This document shows positions 11,010-19,163 of a stretch of 60,954 bases of DNA, in pieces; the stretch's first letter is position 1, and each line of letters opens with the position of its first letter. The notes beneath the pieces are model-generated. The model searched no databases, had not been told where the DNA came from, and saw only the letters and a program-made list of their open reading frames with translations. Both the position numbers and the translations under genes were made by a program. This DNA comes from Sedimenticola hydrogenitrophicus (lineage in GTDB: Bacteria; Pseudomonadota; Gammaproteobacteria; Chromatiales; Chromatiaceae): positions 1 to 60,954 of the forward strand of contig NZ_JANIOA010000029.1 of assembly GCF_025175675.1 (NCBI RefSeq), given 5' to 3'.

Positions 11010-11858
11010 CTACGGTTTACGCATGCGCCAGAAGACCGGAAAACGCGGCTTGCCGTGGCGGGTCCAGCCGTGGTGCTTGAAGGTGATGGTGCTGCCGATC
11101 GGCGGCGGATCGCGCCGTTCGGCATCGCTCAGTCCCGAGCCGACGGCAAACCGGGTGCCGTCGGGCAGCACCACTTGCAGCGACCCCACCAGCCCCGCGT
11201 ACTTGCCCTGGCCGGGGTTGTAAGCCACCACTTCCGCCTCGCTGTCGTCGAAGCGCTTGTACTTGCGCAGGTGCTCGCTGCGGCCCGGCTGGTAGGGGGA
11301 GGCGGCGGCACGCAACATCACCCCCTCGCCACCCTGTGCCTCGATGGTGTCCAGCACCTGTTCCAGATGCGCCCGTCCGGTGCAGCGGGTCTGGGTCGCC
11401 AGGCCGATGGGGGAGGGCGGCCGTTGCGCCAGCCAGTGTTGCACCGCCTGCATCCGCGCCTCGAACGGCCCCGTCTGTGCCGGCGCATCGAAAATCAGAT
11501 AACGGATCTCATCCCAGCCCGGTCCGGGTGCATAATCACGCACGCTCGCCAGCGTTTGCGCGAAGCGGCCCCGCCCCGCCCACAGCTCGCCGTCGACCGG
11601 AAATGGCGGCAGGGCGGCGCGGAAGGCCGCGGGCAGGTTGATGGCTTCGCCGCCCCGGCTCAGCATACGCGTGCCGTCCCAGTAGCCGCGTACCCCGTCG
11701 TACTTCTCGCTCACCCACCAGCCGGTCGGATCGTCGCCCGAATGCCACAACGTCGCCAGCATCAGCCGGGGTGCCTCGGCCAGCGCATGACCGCCGGCCG
11801 CGAGCAGCCAGCACAGGCACAACAGTTTTACCGGGGATAAACGCAGCGGGATTCTCAT
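11010..11858 (-). CDS. ligE: Exported ATP-dependent DNA ligase (LigE type)
   Basis: A 282-residue minimal ATP-dependent ligase. The signal peptide is about residues 1-28 (LLCLCWLLAAGGHALA). The nucleotidyltransferase motif I SEKYDGVRGYWDG carries the adenylated Lys, then come FPVDGELWAGRG (motif III), EGVMLR (motif IV) and LRKYKRF (motif V). The OB-fold end is TITFKHHGWTRHGKPRFPVFWRMRKP. Start 11858 is supported by AAGGAG upstream. LigE ligases are known to be periplasmic and have been linked to DNA uptake or extracellular DNA. The gene stands alone here. Confidence 0.9.
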   Translation of the reverse strand: MRIPLRLSPVKLLCLCWLLAAGGHALAEAPRLMLATLWHSGDDPTGWWVSEKYDGVRGYWDGTRMLSRGGEAINLPAAFRAALPPFPVDGELWAGRGRFAQTLASVRDYAPGPGWDEIRYLIFDAPAQTGPFEARMQAVQHWLAQRPPSPIGLATQTRCTGRAHLEQVLDTIEAQGGEGVMLRAAASPYQPGRSEHLRKYKRFDDSEAEVVAYNPGQGKYAGLVGSLQVVLPDGTRFAVGSGLSDAERRDPPPIGSTITFKHHGWTRHGKPRFPVFWRMRKP

Positions 11859-12103
11859 GGCGTAACAAGCTCCTTTTGTTGCGCGATGTAAAAAGTGATG
11901 AGTTTTAAGCGGTATCCGAACCCGGGATGGCACGGCAACCGGGGCCCTCACTCCCAACAGTCTGGGCGGGCAGGCTTCCGGAACTATCGTGGACTGTCAC
12001 AGTTCCCTGGCCGAGGGACCGAGCATACCCCAGCTTGGTTGTGGGATAAAGAATAGGGTGGTTCAGGGGTGTTGCGTCTTCGGGAGGGATGGAAGTCCTC
12101 TCT

Positions 12104-12733
12104 CTATACCCAGTTTACCAATCGCAATCCAGGCACCCGCTCAAACTCTTTCATGTTGTTCGTAACCAGAATCAAACCCAGTGCTCTGGCATGCCCGGCA
12201 ATCATCATGTCGTAGGGACCTATTGGCTTTCCGATCTTGTACAACTCCGCTCTCAATTGCCCAAAGTGAGTCGCGGCCTGGTCATCGAAGGGAACAACCT
12301 CTAGCCTGGCCGCCAGTCCTTCGATATCGGCATGGCTCCTTTCCGGCCGGGAAGATCGCTCTCCCCAGGTAACAGATGATATACACATTCCTGATTACCC
12401 ACAATACTCAGCCATGGTCGAATACCGTTTATTTAAGCCGCGAATGAACGCGAATACACGCAAATAGTGATAAAGATAACCAACCGCTCAGGATTTAATA
12501 AGGACCGACACATGCCCGAAAATGGTCGGTACTCTCCAAACCAGCGGATAAGATGTTTACGAAATGACATTATTCGCGTTCATTTGCGTTTATTCGCGGC
12601 TAATATTTTCCTCAACACAGCTGAGTTTGATGGGTAATCAGGAAAACATTTGTCTTTCATGTTGGATGAAGGCTTGGCGCACCCGCTCTGGACGATTCTT
12701 TATTGTGTATATGACTAGGTTGGTGTCCAACAT
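12104..12733 (-). pseudogene. vapC toxin gene split by a MITE-like element
   Basis: The 5' part (12733 down to about 12646) encodes the PIN-domain start MLDTNLVIYTIKNRPE, with the first catalytic Asp. The 3' part (12389 down to 12104) encodes ISSVT, then SSRPE, IGPYDMMIAGHA with the distal acidic residue, LGLILVTNN and the typical VapC end VPGLRLVNWV. Between them is a 253-bp inverted-repeat element. Removing the element with one copy of the candidate 5-bp duplication rejoins the frame as ERQMCISSVT. The rejoined protein also seems to lack about six residues after SVTWGE, where relatives usually read LxYGV. The cognate antitoxin vapB lies directly upstream. Confidence 0.82.
12390..12642. mobile_element. 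MITE-like element, copy 1 (253 bp), inserted in vapC
   Basis: Perfect terminal inverted repeats CCTGATTACCCA (12390-12401) and TGGGTAATCAGG (12631-12642). Longer imperfect sub-terminal arms are rich in GCCGCGAATGAACGCGAAT. ACATT precedes the left end (12385-12389) and occurs again at 12646-12650, three bases beyond the right end, as a candidate target duplication. It has no transposase. Copy 2, at 58246-58498, is exactly the same length and highly similar. Confidence 0.88.
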
Positions 12734-12746
12734 ATATATTTGAGCA

Positions 12747-12983
12747 CTACGACATCTCCCTATCTTGATCTGCCGGTTGCTCTCTAACAGCCATAAAGTC
12801 ATCGGTCACGCCGGGACCATCGAACCACTCATCCCACGACCTTCCCGCAGGTGTGATAATACGAGTATTTCCTATCGCAACGATATCCACCTCTCGGATA
12901 TTTGCAGGTAAAGCCACGGGCTTTGGAAGCCTGACCGCTTGGCTTTGAATACTTTTGAATACTTTTGTGTGTACCGTCGCCAT
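12747..12983 (-). CDS. vapB: VapB-type antitoxin
   Basis: A 78-residue AbrB/SpoVT-fold antitoxin. It has the N-terminal swapped-hairpin segment KVFKSIQSQAVRLPKPVALP, then VDIVAIGNTRIITPAG, then the motif SWDEWFDGPGVTDDFM that wraps the toxin in VapB relatives. It ends 13 bp before the vapC start in the usual antitoxin-toxin order. Its toxin is interrupted, so the antitoxin appears orphaned and may simply autoregulate or counteract other VapC proteins. Confidence 0.82.
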   Translation of the reverse strand: MATVHTKVFKSIQSQAVRLPKPVALPANIREVDIVAIGNTRIITPAGRSWDEWFDGPGVTDDFMAVREQPADQDREMS

Positions 12984-13117
12984 ACCTTACCCTCCGATGT
13001 ATATCCACGGACATATTCAATACTAACCCATGCTAAGGATATGTCAGTCGTATATCCTAGCGCCCGCGTGGGGGGCGACTAGTACTCCGTAAATGTGATA
13101 ATTACGGATTCAGTTTC

Positions 13118-13206
13118 GTAGGGTGAATAAGCCGGTAGGCGCATGCCATCCTCGGGTCCGTAAACGGTACATCCATGTACCACTCCTCACCATTGCCGCT
13201 GACGCA
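13118..13206. repeat. Partial palindromic element with TACATCCATGTACC core
   Basis: Begins GTAGGGTGAATAAGCC and contains GGTCCGTAAACGGTACATC and ATGTACCACTCCTC, matching the full element at 49664-49776. The right terminus is missing or diverged. The same core occurs at 55481-55521 and 60848-60919. It lies in the 12984-13238 gap between vapB and mazF, where no gene is seen. Confidence 0.65.
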
Positions 13207-13238
13207 ATGAATTCATCATTTCCTCGGCAATGTCTGAT

Positions 13239-13553
13239 CTAGGCCAGCATTTCCATCAGGACCGGATGCCAGCTTTCCAGTTCGATGCTACCCATTTTTT
13301 CACCCAGGCGCTGCCGGTCCACCGAGCGGATCTGGTCGAGCAGGATGCGGGCCCGTCTGCCCTGGAATCGAATCTCGGGGCGACAGCCCAACGGCTGCCC
13401 CTTGCTGGTAAGTGGTGCGATAATTATCCGGGGCAACACCTGGTTCATATCGTCGGGCGAGACCACCAGCGCGGGCCTGATTTTTCTTATCTCGCTACCC
13501 CGTGTCGGGTCCGGGTGCACCCAGTAGACCTCGCCACGCTTTACCATTGCCAA
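13239..13553 (-). CDS. mazF: MazF/PemK-family endoribonuclease toxin
   Basis: A 104-residue toxin, predicted to cleave mRNA. Family features are the start VKRGEVYWVHPDPTRGSEIRK, the conserved RPALVVSP strand, IIIAPLTSK, and the segment ILLDQIRSVDRQRLGEKMGS. The length is typical for the family. The start overlaps the end of mazE by 13 bp, the standard coupled arrangement. Confidence 0.92.
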   Translation of the reverse strand: MAMVKRGEVYWVHPDPTRGSEIRKIRPALVVSPDDMNQVLPRIIIAPLTSKGQPLGCRPEIRFQGRRARILLDQIRSVDRQRLGEKMGSIELESWHPVLMEMLA

Positions 13554-13780
13554 TCCTTGTTCTCATTCCCGGTTTCGGCCAGGTCGGCCCAAACGTCCTC
13601 GTCGGCTTGCGGACGATAGCCATCAAACCAGCCCGTGCGTGGGGCACGGACCGCCTCGATGACGATACGCTTGCCATCGAGACGCAGCTCGATCTCGTTA
13701 TCGATCTCGCAAGCGGCGAGAAACGTGGCCGGGATCAGGACGCCACGGGAGTTGCCGACCTTTCGAAGGGTGCTTTTCAT
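13541..13780 (-). CDS. mazE: MazE-type antitoxin
   Basis: A 79-residue AbrB-fold antitoxin: MKSTLRKVGNSRGVLIPA is the canonical DNA-binding beta-hairpin start, followed by IDNEIELRLDGKRIVIEAV. The acidic C-terminal tail (ADEDVWADLAETGNE) is expected to mask the toxin. The internal Met at 13780 is chosen because homology begins there. It forms a complete pair with mazF. Confidence 0.9.
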   Translation of the reverse strand: MKSTLRKVGNSRGVLIPATFLAACEIDNEIELRLDGKRIVIEAVRAPRTGWFDGYRPQADEDVWADLAETGNENKDWQW

Positions 13781-13875
13781 TGTCGGTGACTCTGTTGAAG
13801 TATGTGATAACAATGTTAGTACCCCCCCGCCTTGTTTGGCACAACCCCGTGTTTGGTCAGAAACGACGCATCAAG

Positions 13876-14235
13876 ATGACACCATTTCCAGGTCCGTCTC
13901 TCCACCAGGTGAAAGGGCCTCATCATGTGGCCAGCCTGGATTTTGCTATCGATCGCAGCACCGTCGGGCACATACAGCGCAATCACGGTGATGAGGCTGT
14001 CGAGCGCGCCCGCCGTCAAAGGGCCGTCACGGCCGCTGACTATCAGCGCCTGCCCGGCCTCCTCAATGATTACTCCACAGAGCACCTGTCGGTCTCGCCC
14101 GACCTGACCGGCGCAGGTCTCCCGGCGATAGAGATCCGTAACAGGCCGGGTGATGAGGAGTGGGTGTCTGTCTGGGAGGAGCGTGAAGGCCGCCGTCGCC
14201 ACAATAGCCTGAGCATCAGGGTGGGTCGAGAGTGA
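13876..14235 (+). pseudogene. Fragment of a phage head protein C-terminal domain (PBECR-like)
   Basis: The frame encodes DFAIDRSTVGHIQRNHGDEA followed by VTAADYQRLPGLL and a C-terminal beta region (LPAIEIRNRP, WVSVWEEREGRRRHNSLSIR). This resembles the C-terminal Barnase/EndoU/ColicinE5/RelE-like domains fused to Mu-like minor head proteins. No upstream MuF part exists, so I read it as a prophage scrap. Assignment is by pattern recognition only. Confidence 0.5.
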
Positions 14236-14331
14236 CGCCCCGTCGCCTTATGTCCCTGACGCTCCCGCCCCCGAGGCGGGCGGCGACATGCTCGCCACTC
14301 TCGAAACCATTATATAAAGTAGATAGGCACC

Positions 14332-14445
14332 ATGATCAAGATCGATATCGACGACACCCAGGTACTGGCTGCTTTCAACCGGCTGATCGTGGCGGTTCTG
14401 GATATCCTCCATGAGTACCTGGAGCAGTCGCTGGATGGCGGCTAA
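14332..14445 (+). pseudogene. Mu-like virion morphogenesis (tail completion) protein, N-terminal fragment
   Basis: A 37-codon frame begins MIKIDIDDTQVLAAFNRL and ends ILHEYLEQSLDGG. It aligns with the N terminus of phage virion morphogenesis proteins, and with the second fragment at 15132-15300 (VQVEIDDTRVLAALYRL... IGEYLVLSTR). About fifteen internal residues are missing relative to that second copy. A decayed prophage gene. Confidence 0.55.
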
Positions 14446-14539
14446 AGTCATTTTCATAATCTGAAAATCTTGTTCATTTCCCCGCTCCGATATTTCCCGG
14501 CAAATCCCACAAAATCCTAAATAGCGCGCTTTTCCCCTC

Positions 14540-14634
14540 TCATTTATCTAGCGTGTAATCATCATCCAAAGGAACTCCATCGAACCGGATACGATAGCCC
14601 ACAAAATCACTCACAGGCTTGCTGGCTGCAACAA
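14540..14634 (-). other. Coding-like remnant without a start codon
   Basis: On the minus strand an open segment immediately after the orphan CRISPR-like repeat reads VSDFVGYRIRFDGVPLDDDY and then TLDK before TGA. The composition looks like real protein sequence, but there is no start codon and I do not recognise the family. It may be the 3' end of a gene truncated by the event that left the repeat. Confidence 0.3.
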
Positions 14635-14636
14635 CA

Positions 14637-14663
14637 GTTCATCCCTGCGGGTGCGGGGAACAC
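14637..14663 (-). repeat. Orphan type I-E-like CRISPR repeat (different class)
   Basis: Read on the minus strand this begins GTGTTCCCCGCACCCGC and ends AGGGATGAAC, nearly identical to a widespread type I-E repeat consensus. It is clearly different from the repeat of the large array in this window. Only one unit is present. It overlaps the last codons of the antitoxin at 14639-14902, which read SPHPQG because of it. Confidence 0.6.
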
Positions 14664-14902
14664 GCGTCACTTTCCAGTTCCGCGATGGAATTCAAAAGGC
14701 GGCTGGCATTTTTCGGACTGCGAAGAAGGTAGGCAGTCTCTTCCAGTGACTGGTAGTCGTCAAGTGAGATCATGACAACCGACCCGGCCCCCTTGCGGGT
14801 AATGATGACCGGGGAATGATCTTCACAAACCCGCTCCATTGTGCTCGCCAGATTGGCGCGGGCGGTGCTGTAGGAAATGGCGTCCACTGAGGGTTCCTTC
14901 AA
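14639..14902 (-). CDS. Phd/YefM-family antitoxin with altered C terminus
   Basis: An 87-residue Phd/YefM-fold protein. The DNA-binding N-terminal half is typical: ISYSTARANLASTMERVCED, then PVIITRKGAGSVVMISLDDYQSLEETAYLL. The last six or so residues (SPHPQG) are encoded by a CRISPR-like repeat, so the normal toxin-neutralising tail may be changed. No toxin gene follows on the same strand; only a short coding-like remnant is there. Possibly an orphan antitoxin. Confidence 0.75.
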   Translation of the reverse strand: MKEPSVDAISYSTARANLASTMERVCEDHSPVIITRKGAGSVVMISLDDYQSLEETAYLLRSPKNASRLLNSIAELESDACSPHPQG

Positions 14903-15079
14903 TATAATGTACTACTTATTGTATATCTGATGACCCTTGGATCAAACTGCTGCACAGCTCAACCAACCCAGCCGAGCTCATTAACGAGCACGATGTCTAC
15001 GTATGTCGTCCTGAATCCCGTTGTTGAGTATCTGTGCTGCCGGTGCGGCAGCAAACCCAAGCAGAACGGACAGTCAGTA

Positions 15080-15126
15080 AAAAAGGTGACAGATCTACAT
15101 TTCATAAATAAATCTGTTACCTTTTT
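15080..15126. repeat. AGGTGACAGAT hairpin, copy 1
   Basis: Left arm AAAAAGGTGACAGAT and right arm ATCTGTTACCTTTTT flank a short AT-rich loop with CATAAATAAA. It interrupts the tail-completion fragment just downstream of codon 55 or so. A second copy lies about 420 bp away at 15506-15547. Confidence 0.7.
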
Positions 15127-15131
15127 CACGG

Positions 15132-15300
15132 ATCCTATGGGATAACATCCGGCGGCCTCGCCGCGTTGGAATCTTTGACGGGTTGAGAGCACTAGGTACT
15201 CGCCGATATCCTCCAGTGGCGGCCTGACATCGGTTCCTGCATCGATCAGCCGATAGAGCGCGGCCAGTACCCGGGTGTCGTCGATTTCAACCTGTACCAT
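15132..15300 (-). pseudogene. Mu-like virion morphogenesis protein, N-terminal fragment 2
   Basis: Encodes VQVEIDDTRVLAALYRLIDA then PPLEDIGEYLVLSTRQRF and RGEAAGCYPIG. This is the N-terminal third of phage virion morphogenesis (tail completion) proteins. It is cut off by the hairpin element at 15080-15126. Together with 14332-14445 it marks two copies of the same gene start in opposite orientations, so the prophage region was rearranged before it decayed. Confidence 0.6.
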
Positions 15301-15505
15301 GGTGTGCTATATGTAGTGTGTCGTGAGTGCTGCATGTCGTCGGCTGGCTTGGGGCCAGGAGCGTTCCGGACGATGGGCGACGGGTATCACTCACGATGCA
15401 TCATCACCCACATAGTCTTGAGTGCCAACCGCTTCCCCGCGTACCTCCCACATCGTCACCAGTTCCTCCCGCCCATACCGTTTGCGGACCTCAACCATCA
15501 AAAAC

Positions 15506-15547
15506 AGGTGACAGATCTATATTGCATAAATAAATTTGTCACCTTTT
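15506..15547. repeat. AGGTGACAGAT hairpin, copy 2
   Basis: AGGTGACAGATCTATA and AATTTGTCACCT flank a CATAAATAAA-rich loop, matching the copy at 15080-15126. The region 15301-15606 otherwise contains no recognisable gene. Confidence 0.65.
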
Positions 15548-15550
15548 TCG

Positions 15551-15573
15551 ATCCCCACTAGCGCGGGGGAACC
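15551..15573 (-). repeat. Second orphan, degenerate type I-E-like repeat
   Basis: On the minus strand this reads GGTTCCCCCGCGC, then TAGTGGGGAT. It resembles the GCGCCAGC-core type I-E repeats, with mismatches and one extra C. It is single and imperfect, so chance similarity cannot be excluded, but it lies only 0.9 kb from the cleaner orphan repeat. Confidence 0.35.
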
Positions 15574-15606
15574 GTCGTCCCACCGTATAGGGCTAGGTCC
15601 GATCCG

Positions 15607-15713
15607 GGCAAACCCCGCTTTTACCCACTCAGTCGCTGACGTTGGCTTCTATGAAGAATTTCTTCTGGTAAGGAGTCGCGGCAAATAATCGCGGATTTTC
15701 GTCGGCACTTACA
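15607..15713 (-). mobile_element. Stub of an IS21-family left end
   Basis: Reading the minus strand from 15713, the sequence begins TGTAAGTGCCGACGAAAATC and continues for about 107 nt with only scattered differences from the left end of the full IS21-type element at 18402. Similarity stops near GCGGGGTTTGCC. No transposase genes remain. The outer end sits 32 nt before the first CRISPR repeat, suggesting this older copy truncated the array. Confidence 0.8.
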
Positions 15714-15745
15714 ACCCCCGCCGGGTCTCCACCAACACATCATCG

Positions 15746-18395
15746 GAAACACCCCCACGGGCGTGGGGAAGACTCATTCAGTCGCAGGCCGGACCCGTAG
15801 AGCAGAGAAACACCCCCACGGGCGTGGGGAAGACAATACCGCCACGGTTCATGCCAGCGATACAGGGGAAACACCCCCACGGGCGTGGGGAAGACCGGGA
15901 ACGCCATCTACGCCTGCCTCATGCTAAGGAAACACCCCCACGGGCGTGGGGAAGACGACAGCCAGCACGGCCAGAGTCATACCGATTGAGAAACACCCCC
16001 ACGGGCGTGGGGAAGACCCTACACCTACTGGGATGATGTACGGATAACTGGAAACACCCCCACGGGCGTGGGGAAGACGAGATCAATCCGAACGATCCGG
16101 CCGCCTTTTTGGAAACACCCCCACGGGCGTGGGGAAGACGCAACCCGCGTGGGGTAGCCCATGTGTCGTAGAGAAACACCCCCACGGGCGTGGGGAAGAC
16201 TCATTACTCAGCGCATCCTTGAGCTCGTGGACGGAAACACCCCCACGGGCGTGGGGAAGACGTGATCAGCACCGGAGCACCGCTCTGCGCCTCGGAAACA
16301 CCCCCACGGGCGTGGGGAAGACCCGGTATCGCTGGCCAAGATAGTGCCGGTATTGGAAACACCCCCACGGGCGTGGGGAAGACATGATCGAGAGATACGG
16401 CGCGCCCTGGTCGACAGAAACACCCCCACGGGCGTGGGGAAGACCGCCCAGGCGGTTATAGATATCGCGGATCGCGGGAAACACCCCCACGGGCGTGGGG
16501 AAGACTCCCAGCGGCCGCAAGAGATAGACAAAACCCTGGAAACACCCCCACGGGCGTGGGGAAGACCCGAGTAACACCGCATGGCACTGAAAGACCGCAG
16601 AAACACCCCCACGGGCGTGGGGAAGACGCTGCGGTCCGCCCAATCCTTGAGACATAACCAGAAACACCCCCACGGGCGTGGGGAAGACTCTAACCCGCCG
16701 TTTTCATACGTACCTATGCCGGAAACACCCCCACGGGCGTGGGGAAGACAACAAGGGGAACAAAAAATGTCTTTAAGCACAAGAAACACCCCCACGGGCG
16801 TGGGGAAGACTATTTACGGCCCACACGGATCAACTGTCCCCAGGAAACACCCCCACGGGCGTGGGGAAGACTGATCTGAAGCAACGGCGCCAGCACATCG
16901 GCAGGAAACACCCCCACGGGCGTGGGGAAGACACCGTCGACCGCTTTGACGGAGACCTGGAACCAGAAACACCCCCACGGGCGTGGGGAAGACGGGATGA
17001 AGCTGATCCATGATGGGTCTTTGTCGGAAACACCCCCACGGGCGTGGGGAAGACTTCACCGACCCACCATCCCCACTCATAGAAACAGAAACACCCCCAC
17101 GGGCGTGGGGAAGACCTCAACCGGCGCACCCGTACCGGCAATGAAATAGAAACACCCCCACGGGCGTGGGGAAGACCGTGTACCAGGATCACCCGCCCCT
17201 TGGGCTGGTGAAACACCCCCACGGGCGTGGGGAAGACGCGGCCCAGGGCCTTGGCTTCATCGGCGACGAGGAAACACCCCCACGGGCGTGGGGAAGACCA
17301 TCTCAGCCGCTCTTGCGGATGGGTGCATCCAGAAACACCCCCACGGGCGTGGGGAAGACTCGGGGACTACTCGAGCCCGGTTGCTCCCCTTGGAAACACC
17401 CCCACGGGCGTGGGGAAGACTGTGCAATACTCTCCGGGTAAGTCTGTGTTTAAGAAACACCCCCACGGGCGTGGGGAAGACAGTTTGACATCCAGTGACC
17501 GTTTATCGGTTTCGGAAACACCCCCACGGGCGTGGGGAAGACAATCCATTGGGTATATCAACCCCAGTGAAGCTAGAAACACCCCCACGGGCGTGGGGAA
17601 GACTCTCTGAATGTGACTGCACTATGAACCACCCCAGAAACACCCCCACGGGCGTGGGGAAGACACTGGATATGAGAGGTTCAGTGGGGTTATTGGGGAA
17701 ACACCCCCACGGGCGTGGGGAAGACCGCTAGCGCATCTCTAAGGGAGACCGTTGCTGAGAAACACCCCCACGGGCGTGGGGAAGACTCTCTGTATGTGAC
17801 TGCAGTATGAACCAATCCAGAAACACCCCCACGGGCGTGGGGAAGACCGTCCTGCAGGGATGCAATGATCTGTTTCCGGGGAAACACCCCCACGGGCGTG
17901 GGGAAGACAGCGGGTTGCCGTTTTCATCGTGCAGGTAGACAGAAACACCCCCACGGGCGTGGGGAAGACGGGGGGTTGGGCGCACTGGTCGCACTCGCTC
18001 AAGAAACACCCCCACGGGCGTGGGGAAGACCTAAAGCCGGCACTCTGAAGAGTGATGCCGCCGAAACACCCCCACGGGCGTGGGGAAGACGTCGATCCCC
18101 AACCGCAACACAAGCACCCGTTGGAAACACCCCCACGGGCGTGGGGAAGACCCAGGATCGGCGGGAATACGAACACGCTTTACAGAAACACCCCCACGGG
18201 CGTGGGGAAGACAACCCGGCTACCCGGCTACCTATCCACTGGGTAGAAACACCCCCACGGGCGTGGGGAAGACCTGTTTGCGGGGTAATTTCAGCACTGG
18301 TCACTGGAAACACCCCCACGGGCGTGGGGAAGACACTGCACAGGCCCGACACAAGCCGCGCAGGATGGAAACACCCCCACGGGCGTGGGGAAGAC
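15746..18395 (-). CRISPR. Type I-E CRISPR array, leader-distal half (44 repeats, 43 spacers)
   Basis: Forty-four copies of a 28-nt repeat. In crRNA sense (minus strand) it begins GTCTTCCCC, has a CCCCACG/CGTGGGG hairpin, and ends GTGTTTC. No repeat variants were seen. Spacing is 61 nt throughout (33-nt spacers) except one 32-nt spacer at 18031-18062. The sense is inferred from alignment to the E. coli I-E repeat and from the cas gene direction. This block was continuous with 21839-24794 before the IS21 insertion and no longer has its own leader. Near-duplicate spacers occur at 17604-17636 and 17787-17819. Confidence 0.98.
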
Positions 18396-18704
18396 ACGTG
18401 GTGTAAGTGCCGACGAAAATCCGCGATTATTTGCCGCGACTGCCTACCAGAAGAAGTTCTGCAGAGAAGCCAACGTCAGTGACTGAGTGGGTAAAAGCGG
18501 GGTTTACCAGGAAGCTGAATCGCTTTAATCGGGTGACAGACCTTTGGAATATTGCTAAGACAAGCTGGCCGAGGAGACAGGCGTAACGCCAGCTAAGATT
18601 GACCGTCACCACTGACGCTACGCCCCAAACCGTGCTTTCGCACAGCCGTGTCAGTGTCGCACCAGACGCGGTTTTTATCCAGCCCTCATCGGCCTTTCGT
18701 GCCG

Positions 18705-19163
18705 ATGAACACCAGTGCTCGTCTTTACCACTGTGCCCGCTGCCATTGCCAAGTCTTTATCTGTCGGCGGTGCGACCGGGGGAATGTCTATTGCGCAGGC
18801 GGCTGTGCCGAACATGCCCGCCAGGCCTCACTACGCCGAGCGGGATCTCGTTACCGTTGCACCCGCCATGGTCGTCTGACCAACGCGGCTCGCCAGCAGC
18901 GGTTCCGGGACCGCCAAAAACAAAAAGTAACGCATCAGGGTTCCCCACCGCCGGTCGCGCTTGTTTTACTGCTGCTCGCATTAAAACCACCGGAAAGTCC
19001 ACGGGAATACGCGCACCGTAAAGACCTTGCCGTCATTCGTTGCCGGTTTTGTGGTCGTGAATGCGAACCCTGCTTGAGACAGGACTTTCTGCGACCCAAC
19101 GAACGCGCTCGATGGTCAAGATCACCGTGCGTGAGCAACGCCCGAGCAGGAGACCGCCATTGA
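18705..19163 (+). CDS. IS21-associated cysteine-rich accessory protein
   Basis: A frame of about 152 codons starting MNTSARLYHCARCHCQVFIC. It has paired Cys motifs CARC, CRRC, YCAGGC and later CRFCGRECEPC, consistent with zinc binding, and a basic middle (RQQRFRDRQKQKVTHQG). Similar small proteins occur upstream of istA in some IS21 elements. Its stop overlaps the proposed istA start by 4 nt, which argues that it is translated. No function is known to me. Confidence 0.6.
   Translation: MNTSARLYHCARCHCQVFICRRCDRGNVYCAGGCAEHARQASLRRAGSRYRCTRHGRLTNAARQQRFRDRQKQKVTHQGSPPPVALVLLLLALKPPESPREYAHRKDLAVIRCRFCGRECEPCLRQDFLRPNERARWSRSPCVSNARAGDRH

Noticed and set aside
14959-15300. A continuous 113-codon minus-strand gene
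   Set aside because: Only the first 55 or so codons resemble a phage protein; the rest runs through a hairpin repeat and non-coding sequence.
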